From an uncultured Pelagibacteraceae bacterium (GTDB lineage: Bacteria > Pseudomonadota > Alphaproteobacteria > Pelagibacterales > Pelagibacteraceae): a DNA stretch of 46,472 bases. Under the pieces are notes generated by a model. That model saw only the letters and a list, made by a program, of their open reading frames with translations. It had not been told where the DNA came from and searched no databases. Positions 1 to 8,806 of the stretch are shown in pieces. Positions within the stretch are counted from its first letter, which is position 1; every line of letters starts with the position of its first letter. Both the position numbers and the translations under genes were made by a program. The DNA is taken from contig CAJQSJ010000037.1 of assembly GCA_905612535.1 (NCBI GenBank), forward strand, positions 1-46,472. The letters are read 5' to 3'.

Positions 1-2
1 AA

Positions 3-1691
3 AATAAACAAGTTTTTGAGTTGCATATGATTCCTGAAGATGTACCTAACATAGAACAATTATTTTTCAAATTAGCTAGAATAATTAATTTTACGGAAAA
101 AGATAAAAAAAATATTTTGAGAAAATTAAAAAAACGAAAACCGTGGGAACCAATTATTATTTCTGATAATTTATCTTGGCGTGAATTTTCTAGATTAAAT
201 TTATACTTGCATGAAATTCAAGGAATAAAACCTGCCATTGCACTAGCTAGAGAATATACAGGAGACGGAGTGTCGTCTCATATTATTGGCTATGTATCAG
301 AAGTAAGTGTAAAAGATTTAAAACAAAGTAAATTATTGAGAGAGATTAATATTCCTGGACTTAAAACTGGAAAAATTGGAATAGAAAAAAATTTTAATGA
401 TTCTATGATTGGAACACCAGGCCTCCAAAGGTTTGAAGTTAATGCGTTTGGAAAAAGGATTAAAGAGTTAAAACTAATAAACGGAATCAAAGGTAGAGAC
501 TATAGAACTACCCTGGATCAAGAAGTTCAAAAATACACAAGTGAAGTCATGGAAGAAAACAGCGGTTCTGTCTGTGTTATGGATATATATACAGGTGATA
601 TTGTGGCCATGGTTTCAAACCCAACATTTGATGCGAACAAATTCGTCCATGGAATTAGCTCAAGTGAGTGGCAGGAATTAATTGAACATAAAAGAAAACC
701 ATTAATTAATAAAAGCGTATCTGGACTTTACCCTCCTGGTTCAATAATCAAACCTATTGTAGCTCTTTCAGCATTAGAAAACGAAGTTATTAGCAGCAAA
801 CTTGTTATTAAGTGCACAGGAAGTATAGAATTTTACGGACAAAAATATCATTGTTGGAAGAAAAAAGGTCATGGATTTATGAACTTAAGAAACGCACTCA
901 AACAATCATGTGATACTTATTTTTATGAAGTGGCTAGACGATTAGGAATTGATCGGTTGTCAGTTACGGCACAACAATTTGGATTAGGAAAAAAGGTTTT
1001 AGATTTCTTAAATGAAGAAAAACCAGGTGTAGTTCCAAATACCCAGTGGAAGTTAAAAAATATTGGGCAAAATTGGTATTTAGGAGAAACTATAATTAGT
1101 GGTATCGGTCAAGGATATTTTCAAACAACCCCAATACAGTTATGCTTAATGATGGCGCAACTAGCTAATGGTGGTTATAAAATCAAACCAAGAATATCTG
1201 ATGATAAATATGCATTGCGACCAACAATAAATGCTTGGAGAAGAGAATTTTTAATTAAAAAAAATAATTTAGACCTGCCAAATATAAATTTAGAAAAATT
1301 ATATAAAAATAAAGAAAATATTAAATTTATACTTGATGCATTATATGGAGCAACAAACGAACCACAAGGAACTTCTTATAAATCAAGGCTAACAAAGCCA
1401 GAATATATTTATGCAGGAAAAACAGGAACTTCTCAAGTTCGATCCATTTCGGCAGAACAAAGAAGGCTTGAATTAAAGAATAAAGACTTACCATACGAAT
1501 TTCGCGACCATGCACTTTTTGCTGGATTTGCTCCTTATCAAAAACCAAGGTATGCAATTAGCGTTGTAATTGAACATGGGGGCGCAGGAAGCTCAGGGGC
1601 CGCTCCAATTGCAAAAAAAGTATTAAAAAAAGTTTTAGATAGACACAAAGAAAGAAAAAAATATCAACTAGATTTATTCGGAGACGCCTAA
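3..1691 (+). CDS. mrdA: Penicillin-binding protein 2 (peptidoglycan transpeptidase), 5' end outside the window
   Basis: PBP2 is the cell-elongation transpeptidase that cross-links peptidoglycan in the periplasm as partner of RodA. The frame is open to the left edge, and the residues before the first possible start (TTG at 21) already match the PBP2 N-terminal domain (a V-x-E-L then IPEDVP pattern). The gene is therefore truncated by the window, and the membrane anchor is missing. Numbering from the TTG at 21, the catalytic SxxK motif (SIIK) is at residues 241-244, SCD replaces SxN at 296-298, and KTGT is at 467-470. The N-terminal dimerisation domain fills roughly the first 170 residues. The stop is 3 bases before the rodA start, the classic mrdA-mrdB pair. 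Confidence 0.93.
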   Translation, partial: NKQVFELHMIPEDVPNIEQLFFKLARIINFTEKDKKNILRKLKKRKPWEPIIISDNLSWREFSRLNLYLHEIQGIKPAIALAREYTGDGVSSHIIGYVSEVSVKDLKQSKLLREINIPGLKTGKIGIEKNFNDSMIGTPGLQRFEVNAFGKRIKELKLINGIKGRDYRTTLDQEVQKYTSEVMEENSGSVCVMDIYTGDIVAMVSNPTFDANKFVHGISSSEWQELIEHKRKPLINKSVSGLYPPGSIIKPIVALSALENEVISSKLVIKCTGSIEFYGQKYHCWKKKGHGFMNLRNALKQSCDTYFYEVARRLGIDRLSVTAQQFGLGKKVLDFLNEEKPGVVPNTQWKLKNIGQNWYLGETIISGIGQGYFQTTPIQLCLMMAQLANGGYKIKPRISDDKYALRPTINAWRREFLIKKNNLDLPNINLEKLYKNKENIKFILDALYGATNEPQGTSYKSRLTKPEYIYAGKTGTSQVRSISAEQRRLELKNKDLPYEFRDHALFAGFAPYQKPRYAISVVIEHGGAGSSGAAPIAKKVLKKVLDRHKERKKYQLDLFGDA

Positions 1692-1694
1692 CCA

Positions 1695-2816
1695 ATGATT
1701 GCAAATTATACACATTATGGGAATCAAAGCTTTAAAGAAAAATTTTTTTCTTTTGATTTTATGCTATTCTTTCTTATTTTAGCATTAGGTATAATAAGTA
1801 TTTTTGCTATGTATTCTACTGAACAAGGTAATTTTGGTTATTATACAAAAAGTCATCTTTATAGATTTTGTACCTTTTTTTTAATTTTTTTTTTTATTTC
1901 TTTTTTTAAAATAAAATTTTGGCTTAATTCTGCTTACTTATACTATGCATTAATATTAATTTTATTAGTAATAGTTTATTACTTTGGGGTGACAGCATCT
2001 GGTTCAAAACGTTGGATAAATTTAATTTTTATTAATCTTCAACCTTCTGAATTAATGAAAGTATCGTTAATCCTTTTTTTAGCAAAATATTATTATAAAA
2101 TTCCTTCTGAAAGCATTACTAGCATCAGATATATATTTGTTCCGCTTTTTGTTTTATTAATTCCTTTTTTATTAGTTGCCGCACAGCCAGATCTAGGAAC
2201 GGCAACACTAATATTTGCTGGAGGAATTGCCACAATGTGGCTGGCCGGCTTAAGAATGAAATACTTTATATATTCATTTGCATTATTTATTTGCTTAACT
2301 CCACTTGGAATATCTTTTTTAAAACCTTATCAAAAATCAAGAATTTTAACATTTTTAAATCCAGAAAGAGACCCGCTGGGTGCAGGCTATCAGATTATAC
2401 AATCTAAGATCGCTATTGGCTCAGGAGGAATATTCGGCAAAGGATATTTGCAAGGAAGCCAGAGTTATTTAGATTATTTGCCCGAAAAACATACGGATTT
2501 TATATTCACATTATTTTCAGAAGAATTTGGATTACTTGGTTCTATGGGATTATTGTTAATTTATGTTTTAATTGTTTATAGAATTGTTAGAGTTGGAAAA
2601 AGAGCAAGCAATAATTTTGCAAAATTGTATTGTTTTAGTTTTGCCACAGCCTTTTTTACCTATGTCGGTGTAAATATGATGATGGTACTTGGACTTTTGC
2701 CTATAGTAGGAGCGCCGTTACCAATCATGTCGTATGGCGGTTCTGCAATGCTATCAATTATGGCGGGACTAGGTATAGTTATGAGTTGTAAAGTACATGA
2801 GAAGGAAAGAACATAA
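1695..2816 (+). CDS. rodA: RodA, SEDS-family peptidoglycan glycosyltransferase
   Basis: RodA polymerises lipid II into glycan strands in the elongasome, working with PBP2. The 373-residue product is the usual RodA length, with about ten hydrophobic segments. Family motifs are visible: QPSEL at 116-120, PDLGTA at 165-170, LPEKHTDFIF at 262-271 (Asp268 matches the conserved catalytic aspartate of the SEDS loop) and SYGGS near the C-terminus. The ATG lies 3 bases after the mrdA stop, so the two are translated as one operon. The N-terminal third has very long T runs (8 and 11 T's near 1875-1895) that stay in frame. Confidence 0.94.
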   Translation: MIANYTHYGNQSFKEKFFSFDFMLFFLILALGIISIFAMYSTEQGNFGYYTKSHLYRFCTFFLIFFFISFFKIKFWLNSAYLYYALILILLVIVYYFGVTASGSKRWINLIFINLQPSELMKVSLILFLAKYYYKIPSESITSIRYIFVPLFVLLIPFLLVAAQPDLGTATLIFAGGIATMWLAGLRMKYFIYSFALFICLTPLGISFLKPYQKSRILTFLNPERDPLGAGYQIIQSKIAIGSGGIFGKGYLQGSQSYLDYLPEKHTDFIFTLFSEEFGLLGSMGLLLIYVLIVYRIVRVGKRASNNFAKLYCFSFATAFFTYVGVNMMMVLGLLPIVGAPLPIMSYGGSAMLSIMAGLGIVMSCKVHEKERT

Positions 2817-2907
2817 AGTTTTTTAGAACAACCCCTGATTGTATTATTGTTTAAGAAATATCAATTTTTATATATTTAAAACAACCAATATGTGTTTAAT
2901 TAAAGAA

Positions 2908-3372
2908 ATGTTTATAAATATTGGCAAAACAAAAAAAGAAAACTTAAACCACAGCGGTCGATCGTATATTGGTGAAACGCTTCAAATTGAAGGAGATCTA
3001 AGATCATCAGGAATTGTTGATATTGCCGGTTTAATAAATGGAAATGTTTATGTGGAAGATACGATAGTAAAAGAAACAGGTTCAGTTAGAGGCCACATAG
3101 AAGCAAACACAATAGAGGTTAATGGCCATATTGAAGGACAAATTACAGCAACAAATATTATTATAGGAAAAAATGCAATTATAAAAGGAGATATATTTTT
3201 TAAAAATACTCTTAAAACTGAAGAAGGCGCGGATATAGACGGGTATATCAAGAGAGTTAATAATGGCAAGCTAAAAACAGAAGAAGATATTGCTATTGAA
3301 GAAATTGTTGAAAGAGACGAGCGACTAGAAGCAGAAACAATTCCGGTAAGAACACACAAAGAAGCAGTATAA
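2908..3372 (+). CDS. Bactofilin family cytoskeletal protein
   Basis: Bactofilins (DUF583) form beta-helical filaments at the membrane and often guide peptidoglycan synthesis and cell shape. From residue 17 on, the product shows the repeating beta-solenoid pattern of short hydrophobic turns with G-x-I and G-x-V spacing, including GLINGNVYVED and HIEGQITATNIIIG, flanked by a short N-terminus and a charged C-terminal tail rich in Glu and Arg. I chose the ATG at 2908 (154 residues) because the product then begins like other bactofilins. The frame is open upstream, with an ATG at 2890 and a TTG at 2839, so the start is uncertain. It follows rodA by less than 100 bases and probably belongs to the same cell-shape operon. 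Confidence 0.85.
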   Translation: MFINIGKTKKENLNHSGRSYIGETLQIEGDLRSSGIVDIAGLINGNVYVEDTIVKETGSVRGHIEANTIEVNGHIEGQITATNIIIGKNAIIKGDIFFKNTLKTEEGADIDGYIKRVNNGKLKTEEDIAIEEIVERDERLEAETIPVRTHKEAV

Positions 3373-3422
3373 ACTGTCACCTCATCATTAGGTTCGAAAT
3401 AGCATATAATCAATAATGAATT

Positions 3423-4685
3423 ATGAACGAAGGTACAAACATAAAATCTTCAGTCGTAGTGATTGGCGCAGGAATACAAGGAGTATGTATTGCGCTTTCA
3501 CTTATAAAAAAAAAATTTAAAGTAACCCTTATAGATAAAGATGATCCAGGGAAAATATCTGCATCTTATGGTAACGCAGGCCATTTTTCGCCTTATGCAT
3601 CTGTTCCCATGAATAGACCAGATGTATTAGCAGACGTCCCGTCGATGTTATTAAATTCAAAAGGTCCGTTAGCTTTAAAATGGAACTACGTCATAAAAAT
3701 GATTCCATGGTTTTTAAAATTTATTAAAAATTGTAGTACAGAAAAAATGATGCACACTGCAAAAAACATGCATCAAATTTTAGATTTAGCAATCCCAGCA
3801 TATGATGAGCTTTTCCAAGATATTGATGTTTCTGAATTAATAGAGAGTAAAGGAATATTATATTTTTGGACTAATAAAGATTTAAAAAGCAGAGAATTAG
3901 AAATCAAAGTCAGAAACAAACTGGGCGTTAAGCAGCAATTACTTACACCAGATGAAATTCATGACCTTGAACCAAATATAAAAAGAATTTATCATGGAGG
4001 AATCTTATATCCTGACGCAAGACATACAAGAAATCCTAAAAAAATATTATTAAAATTATTTGATTTATTTAGAAGCAAGGGAGGAAAATTTGAAAAAAAA
4101 AATGTTCAATCAATTAGTTTTACTTCAGATAATAAGCCAATAATAAAAACAGATTTAAATTCTTATAATTTTGATAAAGCTGTTATTGCGTGTGGTGCCT
4201 TTTCAAAAAAATTAACCGACCAGGTAAATGAAAAAATTCCATTAGAAACGGAAAGAGGGTATCACGTGCATTTTAAAGGTTACGATCATCTATTGTCACG
4301 ACCTGTTATATTTTTAAATAGAGGTTTTGGTATTACTCCAATGGAACAAGGCTTAAGAGTAGTAGGAACTGTTGAGTTTGGTGGCCTTAAAAATCCAGCA
4401 AGTAAAAAAAGAATTTCAAATCTTATAAACAACGCAAAATATCTTTTGCCAGAATTAAAAGATCAAAAACATGAGGATGAATGGTTAGGCTTCAGACCTA
4501 CTTTACCAGATTTTTTACCTATTTTAGGTCCATCAAAAAATCATAAAAATTTATTTTACTCTTTTGGGCATCATCATTTGGGATGGACTCTGGGAGCGAT
4601 CTCAGGAAAAATAATTTCTGCAATGATAGCTGGAGAAAATACAAATTTAGATTTGTCCGCTTATAATTCAAAAAGATTTAGTTAG
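3423..4685 (+). CDS. FAD-dependent oxidoreductase, D-amino-acid dehydrogenase (DadA)-like
   Basis: This is a DAO-fold flavoenzyme that would oxidise a D-amino acid or secondary amine to a keto acid or imine. The 420-residue product begins with a Rossmann FAD motif, GAGIQG at residues 15-20. It ends with the family's C-terminal GxRP and PDxxPILG pattern, followed by an SFGHHHLGWTLG stretch that closes around the flavin. Length and motif order match the DadA small-subunit group rather than short sarcosine oxidases, but the substrate cannot be read from sequence. The downstream DMT exporter begins 8 bases after its stop, so the two are probably co-transcribed. Confidence 0.85.
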   Translation: MNEGTNIKSSVVVIGAGIQGVCIALSLIKKKFKVTLIDKDDPGKISASYGNAGHFSPYASVPMNRPDVLADVPSMLLNSKGPLALKWNYVIKMIPWFLKFIKNCSTEKMMHTAKNMHQILDLAIPAYDELFQDIDVSELIESKGILYFWTNKDLKSRELEIKVRNKLGVKQQLLTPDEIHDLEPNIKRIYHGGILYPDARHTRNPKKILLKLFDLFRSKGGKFEKKNVQSISFTSDNKPIIKTDLNSYNFDKAVIACGAFSKKLTDQVNEKIPLETERGYHVHFKGYDHLLSRPVIFLNRGFGITPMEQGLRVVGTVEFGGLKNPASKKRISNLINNAKYLLPELKDQKHEDEWLGFRPTLPDFLPILGPSKNHKNLFYSFGHHHLGWTLGAISGKIISAMIAGENTNLDLSAYNSKRFS

Positions 4686-4693
4686 GATAATTT

Positions 4694-5593
4694 TTGTTTA
4701 CAAAAAATAATAGTGCTTATATTTTTCTTATATTAGCGACTTTATTTTGGTCGGGTAATTTTATTGTAGGCAAAGCAGCAAGTTTTTTTGAAATTCCTCC
4801 TTTCTCTTTAAATTTTTATAGATGGTCTTTCGCCTGGCTAATATTAGCTCCATTTACTCTTAAAGAAATCATTCAAAAAAAAGACCATATATTACAAAAT
4901 ATAAAACTTATTCTAGTGCTAGGAATTACCAGTATTACTATATTTAATTCGATAGTTTATTATTCACTAAATTACACACAAGTCATTAGTGGAGTGTTAA
5001 TGATTTCTACTATTCCTGTTATGATAATTTTCTTTAGCTGGATATTTAAAATTGAAAAAACAAATACATATCAAATTTTGGGTATAATTTTTTCGTTATT
5101 GGGTGTTGCAATAATAGTAACCAAGGCAGATTTGAATATATTGATTAATCTAAATTTTAACAAAGGTGATTTATGGATGGTGGTTGCAATGTTTTCTTGG
5201 GCTATATACTCAGCTTTACTAAGAAAAAAAAAATTTGATTTATCTCAAGCTTCACTTTTACAGGTAATTATATCAGCTGGTTTAATTGTATTATTGCCTG
5301 CTTACCTAATTGAAAAGGCATTAGGGTTTGAACTAAATGTAAATCTACCTTTTATTTTAACTTTAAGTTATGTTGTCTTATTTCCAGGACTTGCTTCGTT
5401 TATTTGTTGGATTAAAGGAATTGCAATAATTGGTCCAAATAGATCAGGAATATTTTTACATCTAATGCCAATTTTTAGTACAGTTTTAGCTATATTAATA
5501 TTTAAAGAACAATTTATGAATTATCATTTATTCGGAGCAATTTTTATAATTGGTGGAATTTTTTTATCATCCAGGAAACTAAAAAATGGTTAA
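4694..5593 (+). CDS. EamA/DMT-superfamily transporter
   Basis: This is a ten-helix drug/metabolite transporter of the EamA (RhaT/YdcZ-like) group, typically an exporter of amino acids or other small metabolites. The 299 residues are almost entirely hydrophobic helices in two EamA halves; a WSGNF motif in helix 1 and the proline/glycine-rich last helices are typical. The start is TTG at 4694, supported by AGGA at 4684-4687 with six bases of spacing and by the lack of an ATG before the middle of the first half. It overlaps msrB by 8 bases. The substrate is unknown. Confidence 0.85.
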   Translation: MFTKNNSAYIFLILATLFWSGNFIVGKAASFFEIPPFSLNFYRWSFAWLILAPFTLKEIIQKKDHILQNIKLILVLGITSITIFNSIVYYSLNYTQVISGVLMISTIPVMIIFFSWIFKIEKTNTYQILGIIFSLLGVAIIVTKADLNILINLNFNKGDLWMVVAMFSWAIYSALLRKKKFDLSQASLLQVIISAGLIVLLPAYLIEKALGFELNVNLPFILTLSYVVLFPGLASFICWIKGIAIIGPNRSGIFLHLMPIFSTVLAILIFKEQFMNYHLFGAIFIIGGIFLSSRKLKNG

Positions 5594-5954
5594 ACAATTA
5601 AGCCCAGAGCAAAAAGATATTTTACTAAAGGAAGGTACTGAGCCACCAGGTTCAAGTCCTTTAAACAATGAAAAAAGGGAAGGCGATTACTTTTGTGTAG
5701 CTTGTGCAGCAAAATTATTTGAATCAAAAAGTAAATATGAAAGTGGAACTGGATGGCCATCCTTTTTCGAACCACTGCCAAACGCATTTGAAACAAAAAC
5801 AGATCATTTATTAGGTTACGCTAGAACAGAATATCATTGTAAAGAATGTGGTGGACACCATGGTCATATTTTTGATGATGGTCCAAAACCTGAAGGGAAA
5901 AGATATTGCAATAATGGTTTATGCCTAACTTTTGTTCCCAAAACAGATAAGTAG
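5586..5954 (+). CDS. msrB: Peptide-methionine (R)-S-oxide reductase MsrB
   Basis: MsrB reduces the R epimer of methionine sulfoxide in proteins, using thioredoxin as donor. The 122-residue protein has the four zinc-binding cysteines as two CxxC pairs (C37/C40 and C85/C88), the GTGWPSF block at 54-60, HHGH in the beta core and the catalytic cysteine in RYC (C108). The usual NSASL-type segment after the catalytic Cys reads NNGLCL here, which adds a possible second cysteine (C113). Its ATG overlaps the end of the transporter gene. Confidence 0.94.
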   Translation: MVKQLSPEQKDILLKEGTEPPGSSPLNNEKREGDYFCVACAAKLFESKSKYESGTGWPSFFEPLPNAFETKTDHLLGYARTEYHCKECGGHHGHIFDDGPKPEGKRYCNNGLCLTFVPKTDK

Positions 5955-5955
5955 T

Positions 5956-6184
5956 TTATTTTTTTTTTAAAATTACTCTAAATAGTTTTCTTAGAAACGT
6001 TCCTTCTTCAAAGCTTTCTATATTTATAACGTTAAATCCATCAACAATTTTTTTAATTCTTTGTTCTTGAAAAGATTTAAGTATGTTTACTGCAGTTTTA
6101 CAGGTTCTAAAACAAAAATCTCAGGCTTATTTTGGAAATTATTTCCCCAATGCTGAGACTGTTGTTCTAATATTTTTTATCCAA
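5956..6184 (-). pseudogene. Relic of a class I SAM-dependent methyltransferase (internal deletion plus two frameshifts)
   Basis: Read on the minus strand directly after the peroxiredoxin stop, this stretch encodes pieces of one protein family in order. A start-like TTG-GAT-AAA at 6184 is followed, after a one-base loss in an A run, by ILEQQSQHWGNNFQNKPE, which resembles the N-terminus of a small methyltransferase. A second one-base shift near 6105 leads to KTAVNILKSFQEQRIKKIV. The text then jumps to DGFNVINIESFEEG and RKLFRVILKK, which resembles the C-terminal strands of the same fold, ending at a TAA (5956-5958). The central part, with the SAM-binding glycine motif and active site, is absent. 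The family match is from memory of such proteins, not from a search. Confidence 0.55.
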
Positions 6185-6186
6185 AG

Positions 6187-6849
6187 CTATTTAGATGGAT
6201 CTGGAACTTTTCTTAAATATGGTTTTAAAGTTTTCCAACCGTCTGGGTATAATTTTTTTGCTTCCTCCTCTTTTACTGCAGGAACAATAATTACATCCTC
6301 ACCTTTTTTCCAGTTAGCTGGAGTAGCAACTTTATGTTTTGCTGTTAGTTGCATCGAGTCTATTACTCTTAATAATTCATGAAAATTACGACCAGTTGTC
6401 ATGGGATAGGTAAGAAAAAGTTTAATTCTTTTATCTGGACCAACAATAAATACCGTACGAACAGTTTTATTATCCATTGCAGTCCTGCCTTCAGAAGATC
6501 CTTCTATATCAACTTGTAACATATTATAAAGTTTAGCTATTTTTAGATCTTCATCTGCGATAATAGGATAGTTTGGTTTTAATCCACAAACATCCTTAAT
6601 GTCATCTAACCATTTAATATGGTCTGCAACAGGATCAACACTTAGTCCCATAACTTTAACATTACGCTTGTCAAATTCTGGTCTTAACTTTGCTAGTGAA
6701 CCTAACTCAGTAGTACAAACTGGTGTAAAATCTTTTGGATGTGAAAAAAGTACACCCCATCCATCTCCAATCCAATCATGAAAAGATACATCTCCTTCAG
6801 AAGTTTTTGCTTTAAAATCAGGCGCTACATCGTTAATTCTTAATGACAT
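6187..6849 (-). CDS. 1-Cys peroxiredoxin (Prx6 type)
   Basis: This thiol peroxidase detoxifies hydrogen peroxide and alkyl hydroperoxides in the cytoplasm. The 220-residue length and extended C-terminal domain fit the Prx6/1-Cys class rather than AhpC. The peroxidatic cysteine is C45 in the motif PVCTTELG, following HPKDFT. No resolving cysteine is placed as in 2-Cys enzymes. The gene starts at an ATG preceded by AGGAG on the minus strand (6852-6856) and is flanked by two gene relics. The nearby msrB and glutaredoxin suggest an oxidative-stress neighbourhood. Confidence 0.93.
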   Translation of the reverse strand: MSLRINDVAPDFKAKTSEGDVSFHDWIGDGWGVLFSHPKDFTPVCTTELGSLAKLRPEFDKRNVKVMGLSVDPVADHIKWLDDIKDVCGLKPNYPIIADEDLKIAKLYNMLQVDIEGSSEGRTAMDNKTVRTVFIVGPDKRIKLFLTYPMTTGRNFHELLRVIDSMQLTAKHKVATPANWKKGEDVIIVPAVKEEEAKKLYPDGWKTLKPYLRKVPDPSK

Positions 6850-6900
6850 GTTTTCTCCTTTATTATAATTAATTAAAAAATTATATAGTTAGATCATTAA

Positions 6901-7050
6901 AATTACAATAAAGTTTTTTCAACATATACCTACTTAATTTCTAGCGGCAATGAAAAAGAAGCATTAATAATAGATTCGATTGTAGAAAAAACCAATGAGT
7001 ATATCTTGCATTTAAAAAAACTAGATCTTAAGTTAGTTAAAGTCGCCTGA
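6901..7050 (+). pseudogene. Relic of an ETHE1-like persulfide dioxygenase (metallo-beta-lactamase fold), N-terminal piece
   Basis: A 49-codon open stretch without a start codon encodes FSTYTYLISSG, EALIIDSIVEKTNEYI and LKKLDLKLVKV, then a TGA (7048-7050). This is the N-terminal block of ETHE1-like sulfur dioxygenases (S-x-T-Y-T-Y-L-I ... ALIIDPV ... L-G-L-K-L), which is normally followed at once by DTHxHADH, the metal-binding motif. Here the reading ends just before that motif and no remainder follows. I read it as a decayed gene; the family match is from memory. The rest of the 369-base gap (6850-7218) holds the presumed prx promoter region and an AT-rich stretch in which I see no gene. Confidence 0.55.
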
Positions 7051-7218
7051 CCAATATGCAAAAATAATGAATAATTTAAGTTTTAAAGATTCAATATGAT
7101 AGATATTGCAATTCTTGCAAATATAAAAGGCAAAACACTAAATTGGGTAAATTAAGAAAGTAATTATTATCAATCTAAATGGGTTACAATTCTCAAATTA
7201 ATAGCCATATACCAAGCT

Positions 7219-7797
7219 ATGAGCAAATACCTTCAATCAATAATTGATAGAGATCCTGCTGCTAAATCAAAGTTAAGTATAATTTTAACTTATCCTGGTG
7301 TTAAAGCAATTTTTCTTCACAGAATTGCAAGTTTTTTTTGTATTGCAAAATTTGATTTAATTGCAAGAGTAATTTCTCAATTTTCTAGATTTCTTACTGG
7401 GATTGAAATTCACCCTAAAGCAAAAATAGGAAAAAATTTATTTATTGACCATGGCATGGGGGTAGTAATTGGAGAAACCTCAGAAATTAAAGATAATGTA
7501 ACTATTTATCATATGGTAACGTTAGGAGGAATTTCACCTAGCATAAATTCAAACGATCAAAGAGACATAAAAAGACACCCAACATTAGAGGATAATGTTG
7601 TTGTAGGATCAGGAGCACAAGTGCTTGGCCCCATCCTAGTTGGAAAAAATGCAAAAATTGGCGCGAATGCCGTTGTTACCAAGGATGTTCCTGAAAATGC
7701 TGTGATGATTGGAATACCAGCAAAAAATATTAACACTAAATCAGAGCCAGATAGCTCATTTAAACCTTACGGAATAGACCGCGAAAAGATTAAATAA
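7219..7797 (+). CDS. cysE: Serine O-acetyltransferase (CysE/EpsC type)
   Basis: CysE transfers acetyl from acetyl-CoA to L-serine, giving O-acetylserine, the precursor of cysteine. The 192-residue protein is the short form. It has a helical N-terminal part followed by a left-handed beta-helix of hexapeptide repeats from about residue 62. Catalytic Asp77-His78 sit in [13 protein letters not shown] and His98 in YHMVTLGG. It is followed by cysK after 5 bases, so enzyme and partner synthase are one operon, as expected for the cysteine synthase complex. A run of 8 T's inside the gene (7332-7339) keeps the frame. Confidence 0.94.
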   Translation: MSKYLQSIIDRDPAAKSKLSIILTYPGVKAIFLHRIASFFCIAKFDLIARVISQFSRFLTGIEIHPKAKIGKNLFIDHGMGVVIGETSEIKDNVTIYHMVTLGGISPSINSNDQRDIKRHPTLEDNVVVGSGAQVLGPILVGKNAKIGANAVVTKDVPENAVMIGIPAKNINTKSEPDSSFKPYGIDREKIK

Positions 7798-7802
7798 TAA
7801 AA

Positions 7803-8804
7803 ATGAAAAATATACAAAATGATTTTATAGAAGGAATAGGTAACACTCCCTTAATAAAATTGCGAGGCCCTTCAGAATTAACAGGATGTAATATTTATGG
7901 AAAGGCTGAATACTTAAATCCAGGCGGATCCATCAAAGATAGAGCTGCATGGGCATTAATAAAAGATGCTGAAGAAAAAAAATTAATTTCAAAAGGAGGT
8001 ACCATTGTTGAGGGAACTGCTGGCAATACTGGAATTGGATTATGTTTAGTCGGTAATGCAAGAGGTTACAAAACTGTTATTGTAATGCCCGATACACAAT
8101 CACAAGAAAAAAAAGATACATTAAGAAACATTGGCGCTGATTTACGTTTAATTCCAGCTAAGCCGTATAAAGATCCTGACAATTATGTAAAATATTCAGG
8201 AAGGCTTGCAGAAGAATTAAAGAGTTCTAACAACAAAGGTGTTGTTTGGACCAACCAGTTTGATAATACGGCAAACTATAAAGGTCATTACGAAACTACG
8301 GGAAAAGAAATTTGGGAACAAACTGACGGTAAAGTAGATGGATTTATTTGCGCATCTGGCACAGGAGGTACTATTGCGGGCGTTAGCAATGCACTTAAAG
8401 AAAAAAATAAAAATATAAAAGTTTATTTATCAGACCCTAAAGGTTCATGTTTATATAATTATATAAAGACAAAAGAATTTAAGAGTGAAGGCAATTCAAT
8501 TACTGAAGGAATTGGATCAAGCCGAGCAACTAAAAATTTTGAAAAGGCCTTAATAGACGATGCATATTCAATAGACGACACAACAGCTCTTACAGTATTA
8601 TTTGATCTTATTGAACAAGAAGGTCTTAGTCTTGGAACAAGTTCTGGAATTAATGTAGCGGGAGCCATCAAACTTGCTCAAGAGTTGGGTCCAAACAAAA
8701 CAATAGTAACTATACTTTGTGATAAATCAGACAGATATCAAGGTAAATTATTTAACAAAAAGTTCTTAATGGATAAAAATCTTCCATACCCAAAGTGGCT
8801 TTAA
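7803..8804 (+). CDS. cysK: Cysteine synthase (O-acetylserine sulfhydrylase)
   Basis: This PLP enzyme of fold type II makes cysteine from O-acetylserine and sulfide. The PLP lysine is K45 in GGSIKDR, the substrate loop TAGNTG is at 72-77 and the phosphate-binding SGTGGT at 185-190. At 333 residues it is close to CysK length. It lacks a CBS extension, so it is not cystathionine beta-synthase. The C-terminal end after residue 300 (GKLFNKKFL and a terminal YPKWL) resembles the CysK variant common in marine Alphaproteobacteria. It is immediately downstream of cysE and converges on the glutaredoxin gene with only 2 bases between stops. Confidence 0.9.
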   Translation: MKNIQNDFIEGIGNTPLIKLRGPSELTGCNIYGKAEYLNPGGSIKDRAAWALIKDAEEKKLISKGGTIVEGTAGNTGIGLCLVGNARGYKTVIVMPDTQSQEKKDTLRNIGADLRLIPAKPYKDPDNYVKYSGRLAEELKSSNNKGVVWTNQFDNTANYKGHYETTGKEIWEQTDGKVDGFICASGTGGTIAGVSNALKEKNKNIKVYLSDPKGSCLYNYIKTKEFKSEGNSITEGIGSSRATKNFEKALIDDAYSIDDTTALTVLFDLIEQEGLSLGTSSGINVAGAIKLAQELGPNKTIVTILCDKSDRYQGKLFNKKFLMDKNLPYPKWL

Positions 8805-8806
8805 AA

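Noticed and set aside
1870-1925. Very long T runs in rodA as possible frameshift sites
   Set aside because: The frame and the helix pattern continue without a break on both sides.
3373-3422. GGTTCGAAAT resembling a tRNA T-loop
   Set aside because: The gap is only 50 bases and no cloverleaf stems can be drawn.
6083-6382. Plus-strand open frame of 99 codons over the peroxiredoxin 3' end
   Set aside because: It is antisense to a certain peroxiredoxin and to the methyltransferase relic, and its product resembles no family.
7051-7218. Short stretch with two cysteines (CNSCKYKR) before cysE
   Set aside because: It has no start codon, is about 20 codons long and matches no family I know; it may be chance or more relic sequence.
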